A stretch of 6,308 nt of DNA from Nitrospirae bacterium RBG_13_39_12 (GCA_001805125.1 MHEF01000014.1:1-6308), one strand, 5' to 3'. Numbered from the stretch's first letter, positions 1-4,872 are shown. The notes: generated from the letters alone by a model not told the origin. Translations and numbers: made by a program.

Positions 1-48
1 CTCCTTTAAAATTTCAATTTTTTACATTATACTCGATAAAGATATCTT
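1..48 (-). promoter_or_regulatory. Promoter -10 and ribosome binding site of a minus-strand gene starting beyond the left edge
   Basis: Read on the minus strand, positions 31-26 give a perfect TATAAT, and positions 7-1 give AAAGGAG, a strong Shine-Dalgarno at the very edge. The start codon would fall a few bases outside the window. No good -35 is visible at 16-18 nt (only TTCCAT or TCCATG). The spacing between -10 and Shine-Dalgarno implies a short leader of roughly 20-25 nt. The gene itself is not in the window, so its identity is unknown. Confidence 0.5.
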
Positions 49-166
49 CATGGAAGGTTTTTTTATTTTCAAAACTTCCGAAAATATCATGATAAAAGCA
101 CATCCTGTCCTGAAGTTTGATTGTGAAGTATCATGAAAATAAATAAAAAATCAGGGTAAGGTCTAT

Positions 167-973
167 CTATCCTTTAAAGTGTCTGTAGATTTCTTTAGTC
201 AACTTTATCTGGGCTTCCTCATCCAAAGTCATCCCGCTTTCTAAAAACCCAATATATTTATTGACCTCTGCTTTTTCCTCTCTTAATAACTCTATCTTCT
301 CATTCTGCTCCCTGATTTTCAAATCTAGTTCATCCAGATCCATATTTAAATTAAACCTCTGATTTAAAAAAGACAGGGCCAGTTTCACAGACTCAGAATC
401 TTCAACCTCAGCAAGGTAGAATGGTACCTCCAGCCAGAGGCTGAGGCCGGAAATCCCTCTCCTTTTGGCTACCCATAAAAGAAAACTGCTTATAGCAGGC
501 GCACCTTCCCAATTAAGCCCCTCTAATCCATAGCTTTGATAACTTTCCTGAAATTCCGGGTTATTGAAAACCGAAAATATCCTTCGCGGAGAAGTATGGA
601 CAAATGAAGAAATCATTCCGTTGATGGTATAAATTTCCTTTATCCTGCAAAAACTTTCAACGAAATCCAGAACTGAATTCAGGAAAATATAATGGTTAAA
701 GACAGGTTGGTCTGACTTGAAAATAACCAAATCCCTTCTTTTACTATAGTAAAAGCTACTTTCCGGAAACTGGACATAGTCATCATCGACATCCACTCCT
801 GCCATAGAGAAATAACCTACAGGGTCAATATCGCAAAACTTTTGGACGTCTAACTCTTTATTAATAATATCAATAACTTTTGGGGCAATATTTCCGGTAT
901 CTTCTTTCCATCCAATAATTAATGTCGGATTCTTAAGCTTAGGGTGATTAATAAGTTCAAAGGGCTTTTTCAT
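167..973 (-). CDS. PAC2-family protein, divergent paralogue (second gene of the pair)
   Basis: A 268-residue protein clearly related to its upstream neighbour, so assigned to the PAC2 family (PF09754, the fold of proteasome assembly chaperones and archaeal/bacterial homologues). Shared blocks are HPKLKN near residue 10, FPESSFYY near 69-76, the IYTINGM block near 114-120, and LLWVAKRRGISGLSLWLEVP near 165-184. The family's Gly-rich N-terminal motif is degenerate: GWKEDTGNIA (21-30) stands where the neighbour has GWPGIGNIG. The Gly run in the middle of the neighbour is also missing. Residues about 212-242 are strongly charged and probably form a coiled coil. The start ATG overlaps the upstream gene by 17 nt. 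Its ribosome binding site is GGAG at 983-986, 9 nt away, with a second AAGGAG touching the ATG. The two are therefore probably co-transcribed and translationally coupled. Substrate and function are unknown; a heteromeric partner of the neighbour is inferred. Confidence 0.82.
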   Translation of the reverse strand: MKKPFELINHPKLKNPTLIIGWKEDTGNIAPKVIDIINKELDVQKFCDIDPVGYFSMAGVDVDDDYVQFPESSFYYSKRRDLVIFKSDQPVFNHYIFLNSVLDFVESFCRIKEIYTINGMISSFVHTSPRRIFSVFNNPEFQESYQSYGLEGLNWEGAPAISSFLLWVAKRRGISGLSLWLEVPFYLAEVEDSESVKLALSFLNQRFNLNMDLDELDLKIREQNEKIELLREEKAEVNKYIGFLESGMTLDEEAQIKLTKEIYRHFKG

Positions 974-1883
974 CTCCTTTTTCTCCTGTCTTCAGGAATT
1001 CGCTGATTTCCTCCCATAATTTCTTTCTGCTATTTTCGGTCATCGGTCTCAGTTCGGTCTGTTTGAAATAACCGAACTCTTTTAATTTATCGAGTTGATC
1101 TCTAACATTAGATGGGATCTGTCTGTAAAAATCTTCAATATTTTTTTCTACGTTTTTATAAAGTTCATCAAACTGATTGAAATCAATACCAATTTTAAGG
1201 ACTTTACCCAGCACCTCAAGCACGGATTTCGAGGCCTTTGGATAATGAAAGGGTAATCCCTGAAGATAGACAGGTATCTCCCCCATCAAACAGATACCTT
1301 CAAACCCTCTTTTCCTTGCAACCCCCAGTAAAAGCCCGTTCAGACCGGTTATAAAACCACCGCCTCCTCCTCCCTCAATCTCTGACATCAAGATAGTATT
1401 TTGATATCCTTTTATTTCTTCGATCAACTTTTCTGTATTAGGTGTTGCCCATACCCTTGATTTCATCGTATGGTGAATCAGGGCCACTGCTGCACCTGAA
1501 GTGTATACTCTCCTGCATTCGAACCTCTCTGCTACATCCAGTACAAGGTTTGCCATCTGATAAGCTTCTTCTCCTTCAGCATACGATGAAGTTGATTTAC
1601 TTCCGGGCTGTTCTTCTCCGATAAAGAATATCAGGTCATTGTTCTCAAACGTTTTATAATAAAATTTATTTGTCGGGAACTTCATATCTTCCAGAATGCC
1701 TGATTTAATTATCACCTTTCTGGGATAAAAGAAGTCCCAGCTATCTATTTCCCCAAATTCTTCAGCCCCTGTCATTTGTCTTAAAGTATCAATTGCAATT
1801 AGACCGATATTTCCGATACCAGGCCATCCAACAATCATAACCGTATTTTTGAGTCTTGGTTCCTCATGAAATTTGATTCCCAT
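957..1883 (-). CDS. PAC2-family protein (proteasome-assembly-chaperone-like fold)
   Basis: A 308-residue soluble protein with the hallmarks of PAC2/COG2047-type proteins (PF09754). These are the N-terminal MIVGWPGIGNIG motif (16-27), FPTNKFYY (69-76), YTSGAAVALIHHT (127-139), and a glycine run G171-G176 leading into the conserved FITGLNGLLLGVARKRG region (177-193). GEIPVYL follows at 201-207. The C-terminal third (about 225-300) is helical and charged, as in family members that carry a C-terminal helical extension. There is no signal peptide or membrane segment. In eukaryotes this fold chaperones proteasome ring assembly; in bacteria its role is mostly unassigned, and no proteasome gene is visible here. 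The ATG start has AGAGG 6 nt upstream. It is the first gene of an overlapping two-gene operon. Confidence 0.9.
   Translation of the reverse strand: MGIKFHEEPRLKNTVMIVGWPGIGNIGLIAIDTLRQMTGAEEFGEIDSWDFFYPRKVIIKSGILEDMKFPTNKFYYKTFENNDLIFFIGEEQPGSKSTSSYAEGEEAYQMANLVLDVAERFECRRVYTSGAAVALIHHTMKSRVWATPNTEKLIEEIKGYQNTILMSEIEGGGGGGFITGLNGLLLGVARKRGFEGICLMGEIPVYLQGLPFHYPKASKSVLEVLGKVLKIGIDFNQFDELYKNVEKNIEDFYRQIPSNVRDQLDKLKEFGYFKQTELRPMTENSRKKLWEEISEFLKTGEKGDEKAL
1356..1373 (-). other. Six-codon glycine run inside the PAC2 gene
   Basis: Six consecutive Gly codons (residues 171-176) in mixed GGA/GGC/GGT usage. They sit where PAC2 proteins have a flexible Gly-rich loop before the conserved G-x-N-G-L-L block. 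The codon mix suggests protein-level selection rather than a simple DNA repeat expansion. Confidence 0.6.
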
Positions 1884-1904
1884 TTATACCTCTGCGTTTA
1901 GTTG

Positions 1905-1918
1905 AATATAGCTATATT
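1905..1918. promoter_or_regulatory. Perfect palindrome upstream of the PAC2 operon, possible operator
   Basis: AATATAGCTATATT is a perfect 14-bp palindrome 22 nt upstream of the PAC2 start codon. Read on the minus strand it contains TATATT, which could act as a -10 element, but no convincing -35 lies at the right distance. It could be a repressor site over the promoter or just AT-rich chance. Confidence 0.3.
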
Positions 1919-2054
1919 TTAACAAAACAATTTATTTGCTTTTCCATAGTCTGAGAAAAATGTCAAATATAAGATAATACCGCTGTTTAGACAATAGTGT
2001 CTTTCTTGTTGATATAATTTCACACAGTGTATATTCAGGGATAAACTAAAGGAA

Positions 2055-2381
2055 TTAGTTTAATTCTCTTACAAATTCGAGATATCGTGATGGTGGATCT
2101 ATTATTTCCAGGCCTATACTGTCTGTCATACCGTTCGGTGGAGATTTTAATTCTGCCCATACGACTTTGCAGTAAAGATTGATAATTTCTCCTGTATTTA
2201 ATTGGAATTTCAAATCAATGTCTGTCCCGGGAATATATTTTTTGTGCTTTTTTAAAGGGGTGGTCATCATATAAATACCGGTTTCTGAGATATTTTCTAT
2301 GTATACTCCAAATTTCTCATCGCCTGAGATACGTTCGGCTTTTAATTTTATCTTTATTCTCCTGGAACGCCTTCTTTCCAT
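2055..2381 (-). CDS. PilZ-domain protein (c-di-GMP receptor)
   Basis: A 108-residue single-domain PilZ protein (PF07238). Both c-di-GMP-binding signatures are present: RRSRR (residues 4-8, RxxxR) at the extreme N-terminus, and NISETG (30-35, the [D/N]xSxxG motif) at the first strand turn. The rest has the beta-barrel rhythm, with a KVVWAEL strand near 72-78 and SIGLEII near 88-94. PilZ proteins bind c-di-GMP and pass the signal to a partner, often controlling motility, exopolysaccharide or secretion. I chose the ATG at 2381, giving MERRRSRR, which is typical for the family. A GTG at 2426 would add 15 residues but is not conserved-looking. Neither start has a strong Shine-Dalgarno. A second PilZ gene lies divergently on the other side of the intergenic region. 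Confidence 0.85.
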   Translation of the reverse strand: MERRRSRRIKIKLKAERISGDEKFGVYIENISETGIYMMTTPLKKHKKYIPGTDIDLKFQLNTGEIINLYCKVVWAELKSPPNGMTDSIGLEIIDPPSRYLEFVRELN

Positions 2382-2458
2382 AGGCGGTATTTTAATTATT
2401 CTATTAAAATAGAGCAAGGGGGGCACCAGAACCCGTAATATACTGTCTTATCCATCTG

Positions 2459-2464
2459 ATTATA
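2459..2464 (-). promoter_or_regulatory. Candidate -10 element for the minus-strand PilZ gene
   Basis: The minus strand reads TATAAT here, about 78 nt upstream of the chosen ATG and 33 nt upstream of the alternative GTG. No good -35 is seen 16-18 nt upstream, so this rests on one hexamer. Confidence 0.3.
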
Positions 2465-2534
2465 TTTCCTTCTTACAGACCTACCATGTGTTCCGAAAGG
2501 CATTTGTAAATAATACTGTCCCCCAAAATAAAAA

Positions 2535-2568
2535 TTGACAAATCAATAATTTTGTGCTTTTTTATAAT
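2535..2568 (+). promoter_or_regulatory. Promoter elements ahead of the plus-strand PilZ gene
   Basis: A perfect TTGACA (2535-2540) and a perfect TATAAT (2563-2568) lie just upstream of the second PilZ gene. Their 22-nt spacing is longer than the usual 16-18 nt, so they may not act as one sigma-70 promoter, or the TATAAT may be used with an activator. Transcription from this -10 would begin near 2575, giving a leader of about 20 nt before the GGAGG-preceded ATC. Confidence 0.4.
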
Positions 2569-2582
2569 TAAGGAATTGTAAT

Positions 2583-2597
2583 GGAGGAATTATAATC
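2583..2597 (+). promoter_or_regulatory. Shine-Dalgarno GGAGG followed by a non-canonical ATC (or ATA) start
   Basis: GGAGG at 2583-2587 is the only strong ribosome binding site for the downstream PilZ frame. At normal spacing it is followed by ATA (4 nt) and ATC (7 nt) in that frame. An out-of-frame ATG at 2581 gives only a 4-codon peptide ending at TAA 2593-2595. This site decides the start of the plus-strand PilZ gene. Confidence 0.45.
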
Positions 2598-2873
2598 AAT
2601 CTAACTCAAGAGAGAAGGATACAGAACAGAGTCCGCGTTGACTTGCCTGTCATCTATACATATTCCGGTAAAGACTGGACAACTATAAATGAAAGTACAA
2701 CTTTCGACCTAAGCGATTCAGGTATGAGTTTTTTCTCAGAAACACCTTTAAATAAAGGTCTTAAACTGCAAGTAAAAATTCCTTCTGTCTGGGACTCACC
2801 AAGACCCGTAACAGTCAGATGGTGCAGTTCAAAATTTCCCGATTTTTACAAAGTTGGAGTTTCTCTCAAATAA
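2595..2873 (+). CDS. PilZ-domain protein with a non-canonical start codon
   Basis: About 92 residues forming a compact PilZ domain (PF07238), numbered from ATC 2595. RIQNR at residues 8-12 is the RxxxR motif, DLSDSG at 38-43 is the [D/N]xSxxG motif, PVTVRWC (71-77) is the usual central strand, and KVGVSL (86-91) closes the barrel. The first ATG/GTG/TTG in frame is a TTG at 2643, which lies after the RxxxR motif and would remove c-di-GMP binding. The frame is open upstream to a TAA at 2565-2567 with no standard start. A GGAGG lies 7 nt before ATC and 4 nt before ATA, so a rare AUC/AUA start is the best reading. A frameshift near 2590 relative to the out-of-frame ATG 2581 is the alternative. 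It is divergent from the other PilZ gene. Confidence 0.7.
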   Translation: MNLTQERRIQNRVRVDLPVIYTYSGKDWTTINESTTFDLSDSGMSFFSETPLNKGLKLQVKIPSVWDSPRPVTVRWCSSKFPDFYKVGVSLK

Positions 2874-2990
2874 AACTACTGCTTTATATTTCCATCTCCC
2901 TGCTTTCAACTGATGTGTCAAATAAAGAATTTACTGTTAATTATTTAAATCAATGTCATCCTCGTTTAAATATTTTTTACAAAGTGAAGA

Positions 2991-3014
2991 ACCCTGCGGC
3001 ATAGACTGCAGGGT
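2991..3014. repeat. Hairpin repeat, copy A
   Basis: ACCCTGC (2991-2997) and GCAGGGT (3008-3014) form a perfect 7-bp stem around a 10-nt loop. The core at 2994-3016 matches copy B (3192-3214) in 18 of 23 positions, in the same orientation. It has no run of T directly after it, so it is not a classic terminator, although it could end transcription of the PilZ gene weakly. Confidence 0.55.
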
Positions 3015-3041
3015 GTCCATTATTTGAATGTTTATTTTTTG

Positions 3042-3180
3042 TGTCATTCCCGCAATCCCGTCCCGAAGGCTTTCGGGATTCGGGAGGTCGGGTCGCCTCA
3101 GCGACTCGCCGAGGAGAGAATCCTTCCGGAAAGATTCCGGACCGATCCCCGACAAAGCGGTGACAAGAGCCGGAATGACA
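3042..3180. repeat. 139-bp GC-rich inverted-repeat element with TCATTCC ends (MITE/REP-like)
   Basis: The ends are exact 9-bp inverted repeats: TGTCATTCC at 3042-3050 and GGAATGACA at 3172-3180. Inside are nested hairpins: TCCCGAA-GGCT-TTCGGGA (3061-3078), GTCGC-CTCA-GCGAC (3092-3105), and the near-palindrome AATC-c-TTCCGGAA-a-GATT (3119-3136). The element is far richer in G+C than its surroundings. From general knowledge, similar interspersed repeats ending in TCATTCC are common in many Gram-negative genomes. It carries no gene, so any movement would depend on a transposase supplied elsewhere. No clear target-site duplication is visible in the flanks. Confidence 0.75.
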
Positions 3181-3191
3181 GAAATTTGGAA

Positions 3192-3214
3192 CTGTGGCAG
3201 AGACCACAAGGTGT
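3192..3214. repeat. Hairpin repeat, copy B
   Basis: TGTGG (3193-3197) pairs with CCACA (3204-3208) around the 6-nt loop CAGAGA, and GGTGT follows. It is a diverged direct copy of 2994-3016 (18 of 23 identical). The stem differs in sequence between copies yet still pairs, suggesting the fold is kept. Confidence 0.45.
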
Positions 3215-3252
3215 AATAATTATAAACATGATTATATAAAGTGTTTTTAACG

Positions 3253-3281
3253 TTGACATGTATTGCTGAAGCCTGTAGATT
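3253..3281 (+). promoter_or_regulatory. Promoter of the AlkD / zinc-ribbon operon
   Basis: A perfect TTGACA (3253-3258) is separated by 17 nt from TAGATT (3276-3281), which matches TATAAT at four positions including the key first, second and last. Transcription would start about 6 nt before the ATG at 3294. This fits the lack of any Shine-Dalgarno there and suggests a leaderless or nearly leaderless message. Confidence 0.45.
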
Positions 3282-3293
3282 AATTTTAATACC

Positions 3294-3992
3294 ATGTTGG
3301 ATAAGCTAAAAGAAGATTTATTAAAATGTGCAAATCCTGAAAAGGCTAAAATACTTTCAAAATTCTTCAAAACAGGTAAGGGACAATATGGCGAAGGGGA
3401 TGTTTTCCTCGGGGTTACTGTTCCTGAACAGCAAAGAATAGCAACCAAGTATCCAGAGATTTCCTTAAAAGACCTGCGGCATCTGTTAAGGGATAAGACA
3501 CATGAACACAGACTGGTTGCCCTTCTACTCCTGATTATCAGATACAGGAAAGCAAACGAAACAGGGAAAGGTAAAATATTCGATTTTTATCTGAAGAACA
3601 CTAAAAACATAAATAACTGGGATTTGGTAGACTTATCTGCAGAACGTATTTTAGGGGATTATCTTCTTAAAAGAGACAGGTCAATTCTATACAGATTTGC
3701 AAAATCAGATAATCTGTGGGTAAGGAGAATAGCTATCATGTCGACATTTGCATTTATAAAGAATAACCAGTTTAAGGATACATTAAATATTTCTAAAATT
3801 CTTCTGAATGATAAGCATGACCTCATACATAAAGCGGTCGGCTGGATGCTGCGTGAAATAGGTAAAAGAAACCAGCAAATAGAAGAACAATTCTTAAAAA
3901 ACTCTTATCAACAAATGCCCAGAACTATGCTAAGATATGCTATTGAAAAATTCGATGAGAAGAAAAGAAAATCTTATTTGAAAAAAAACTAA
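3294..3992 (+). CDS. alkD: AlkD-like alkylpurine DNA glycosylase (DNA alkylation repair)
   Basis: A 232-residue, all-helical HEAT-like-repeat protein of the DNA alkylation repair family (PF08713). AlkD excises N3- and N7-alkylated purines without flipping the base, starting base-excision repair in the cytoplasm. Residues known to matter in Bacillus cereus AlkD have matches: W109 and D113 in the NNWDLVDLSA block (107-116), an Arg equivalent to R148 in LWVRRIA (R144/R145), and a Trp equivalent to W187 in HKAVGWMLRE (W184). The N-terminal GVTVPEQQRIA (40-50) is the family's typical start of the first repeat. Length is normal for the family. The ATG at 3294 has no Shine-Dalgarno, but a promoter ends only a few bases upstream. 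The zinc-ribbon gene follows after 13 nt, so the two likely form an operon. Confidence 0.93.
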   Translation: MLDKLKEDLLKCANPEKAKILSKFFKTGKGQYGEGDVFLGVTVPEQQRIATKYPEISLKDLRHLLRDKTHEHRLVALLLLIIRYRKANETGKGKIFDFYLKNTKNINNWDLVDLSAERILGDYLLKRDRSILYRFAKSDNLWVRRIAIMSTFAFIKNNQFKDTLNISKILLNDKHDLIHKAVGWMLREIGKRNQQIEEQFLKNSYQQMPRTMLRYAIEKFDEKKRKSYLKKN

Positions 3993-4005
3993 TGAGGGAA
4001 TAAAA

Positions 4006-4245
4006 ATGGATACGATTGTTTTTGGTAATTATTCCTTGAAGGAAATACTGGTTGTTGTTCTAATTATTGCAGGTTTATGGACAATTATAAGAATATTTAT
4101 GAGGGTATTTAAAAAGAAAGAAAACGACCAGCATTTCCAGTCAGTTAAATGCTTCACCTGTGGCTGGGAAGGAAAAGTAAGCAAGTATTCCGGCCGATGT
4201 CCCAAGTGCAACCAACCCCTTGGTGATCAAAGAGCAAAACACTGA
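4006..4245 (+). CDS. Small membrane-anchored zinc-ribbon protein
   Basis: A 79-residue protein of two parts. Residues about 13-34 form one hydrophobic membrane segment followed by a basic stretch (RVFKKK), predicting an N-out, C-in orientation with the C-terminus in the cytoplasm. Residues 49-68 are a zinc ribbon with CFTC (C49, C52) and CPKC (C65, C68) 12 residues apart, a rubredoxin-knuckle pair that should bind one Zn. The ATG has a good Shine-Dalgarno, GAGGGA at 3994-3999, lying immediately after the stop of the AlkD gene, so the two are probably transcribed together. No catalytic residues are visible and I do not recognise a named family. A scaffold or nucleic-acid/protein docking role at the membrane is only a guess. 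Confidence 0.8.
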   Translation: MDTIVFGNYSLKEILVVVLIIAGLWTIIRIFMRVFKKKENDQHFQSVKCFTCGWEGKVSKYSGRCPKCNQPLGDQRAKH

Positions 4246-4277
4246 CTAATTTGAACCATTCTGAACTTAATCCTTTT

Positions 4278-4500
4278 TTATATCACTGTAATTTTAAAAT
4301 TATACTTCCCAGTAAATCCTTCGCCATCTTTTACGCTATTTAAATAATACTGTTTTTATTTTATACAGTAATCAGCACCCGGAATCCCTGATTTCGAAAG
4401 AATCGATTTCACCATTTTTTCTTTGATTATCAAACCCAATTTCTATTTTAGCACCGGAACATATCCATGGTCTTCCATAATATTGTGCAATATAAATCAT
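4278..4500 (-). pseudogene. Decayed small protein gene, C-terminal pattern like a TonB C-terminal domain
   Basis: From the minus-strand ATG at 4500, a 42-codon frame reads MIYIAQYYGRPW... and GEIDSFEIRDSG before TGA at 4372-4374. Removing one G from the GGG at 4378-4380 restores a second frame, which continues with ADYCIK, a TAA, then KQYYLNSVKDGEG and FTGKYNFKITVI, ending at TAA 4278-4280. The total is about 73 codons with one frameshift and one in-frame stop. The pattern of a strand with 'G-E-I-x-S-F-x-I-x-x-SG', a gap of about 25 residues, then 'F-x-G-x-Y-x-F-x-I-x-V' at the end resembles TonB-type C-terminal domains. That resemblance is inferred from pattern only. There is no ribosome binding site upstream and no N-terminal membrane segment, so it is probably a fragment. 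Confidence 0.42.
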
Positions 4501-4509
4501 ATGATTTAT
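4492..4509. promoter_or_regulatory. 18-bp perfect palindrome, candidate operator for the RAM gene
   Basis: ATAAATCATATGATTTAT is an exact palindrome ending 10 nt before the -35 hexamer of the downstream gene. This is a usual position for an activator or upstream repressor site. It also includes the start codon of the minus-strand gene remnant, so it may once have served a divergent pair. Confidence 0.45.
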
Positions 4510-4519
4510 TTAAAAATCT

Positions 4520-4548
4520 TTGTAATCCACATCAAAAAAAACTATAAT
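4520..4548 (+). promoter_or_regulatory. Sigma-70-type promoter of the stand-alone RAM gene
   Basis: TTGTAA (4520-4525) and a perfect TATAAT (4543-4548) are exactly 17 nt apart. Transcription would start near 4555, about 23 nt before the ATG, leaving room for the perfect Shine-Dalgarno AAAGGAGG at 4566-4573. Confidence 0.65.
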
Positions 4549-4577
4549 TTTAATAGATATCAATTAAAGGAGGATTT

Positions 4578-4808
4578 ATGGCAAGAGTGTATATGCTTGT
4601 AAACGTATTACCGGGAAAAGATGTCTTTATTAGGGATACACTGAGGGGTATAAGGGGAGTTGTAACTGCTGATCTGGTGACAGGGCACTACGATATAGCC
4701 GCAGTCATTGAGGGGAAAGACGCCTCTGATGTTTTTGATAAGATTCTCAAAAAGATAAGAAAGATTAAAGGTATAAACCGTACAGAAACATTCGTGGCAG
4801 TAGAATAA
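4578..4808 (+). CDS. Stand-alone Lrp/AsnC effector-binding (RAM) domain protein
   Basis: A 76-residue protein consisting only of the Lrp/AsnC ligand-binding domain (PF01037, RAM). It lacks the N-terminal helix-turn-helix of full regulators. Visible landmarks are the first strand VYMLVNVLPGK (4-14), the turn-and-strand VTGHYDIAAVIEG (34-46) that forms the typical effector cleft, the helix SDVFDKILKKIRKI (50-63), and the last strand NRTETFVAVE. The domain usually forms dimers and higher rings and binds amino acids or related small molecules. Without a DNA-binding part it may act through a partner regulator or by sensing directly. The ATG has a near-perfect AAAGGAGG 4 nt upstream of it, so high translation is expected. 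It is monocistronic, with its own promoter and palindrome upstream. Confidence 0.9.
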   Translation: MARVYMLVNVLPGKDVFIRDTLRGIRGVVTADLVTGHYDIAAVIEGKDASDVFDKILKKIRKIKGINRTETFVAVE

Positions 4809-4872
4809 TCACAGTTTTTGAAAAATGGAATAATCCCTGCCTGATCTAGGTTTTTATACAGAATTTAAAGAA

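Larger units (their letters stand above)
2874..3293. other. Non-coding interval with repeats between the PilZ and AlkD genes
   Basis: About 420 nt without a credible gene. The first part (2874-2990) is AT-rich with no recognisable structure. The middle holds two related hairpin repeats flanking a GC-rich inverted-repeat element, described separately. The last 80 nt hold the promoter of the AlkD gene. Open frames here run through the palindromic repeat on both strands and have no family features. Confidence 0.7.
4246..4577. other. Intergenic interval holding a gene remnant, a palindrome and a promoter
   Basis: This 332-nt gap contains a frameshifted minus-strand coding remnant (4278-4500) and the 18-bp palindrome, promoter and ribosome binding site of the downstream RAM gene, all described separately. 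No GC-rich intrinsic terminator is visible after the zinc-ribbon gene. The palindrome TAATTTTAAAATTA at 4289-4302 is too AT-rich for a stable stem. Confidence 0.6.

Noticed and set aside
52..79. Inverted repeat GGAAG-TTTT / AAAA-CTTCC near the left end as terminator of the PAC2 operon
   Set aside because: It contains a bulge, is mostly A-T pairs and lacks a T-tail on the minus strand.
1442..1624. 60-codon plus-strand open frame
   Set aside because: It lies fully antisense to the well-supported PAC2 gene, with no ribosome binding site or family features.
1989..2002. AGACA-ATAG-TGTCT hairpin between the PilZ and PAC2 genes
   Set aside because: A 5-bp stem without a T-run on the minus strand, where the upstream gene ends; too weak for a terminator call.
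2937..3239. Several overlapping open frames on both strands
   Set aside because: They run through the palindromic repeat, share its sequence on both strands and show no domain or ribosome binding site; they are by-products of the repeat.
3098..3448. 116-codon minus-strand open frame
   Set aside because: It is antisense to the start of the AlkD gene and runs out of the repeat element; its composition is not protein-like.
4029..4211. 60-codon minus-strand open frame
   Set aside because: It is antisense to the zinc-ribbon gene, whose membrane segment, Cys pattern and ribosome binding site are clear.
4348..4370. TACTGT-N11-ACAGTA inverted repeat resembling a LexA box
   Set aside because: The CTGT and ACAG halves are 11 nt apart rather than the 8 of Gram-negative LexA sites, and it lies inside the gene remnant, not at a promoter.
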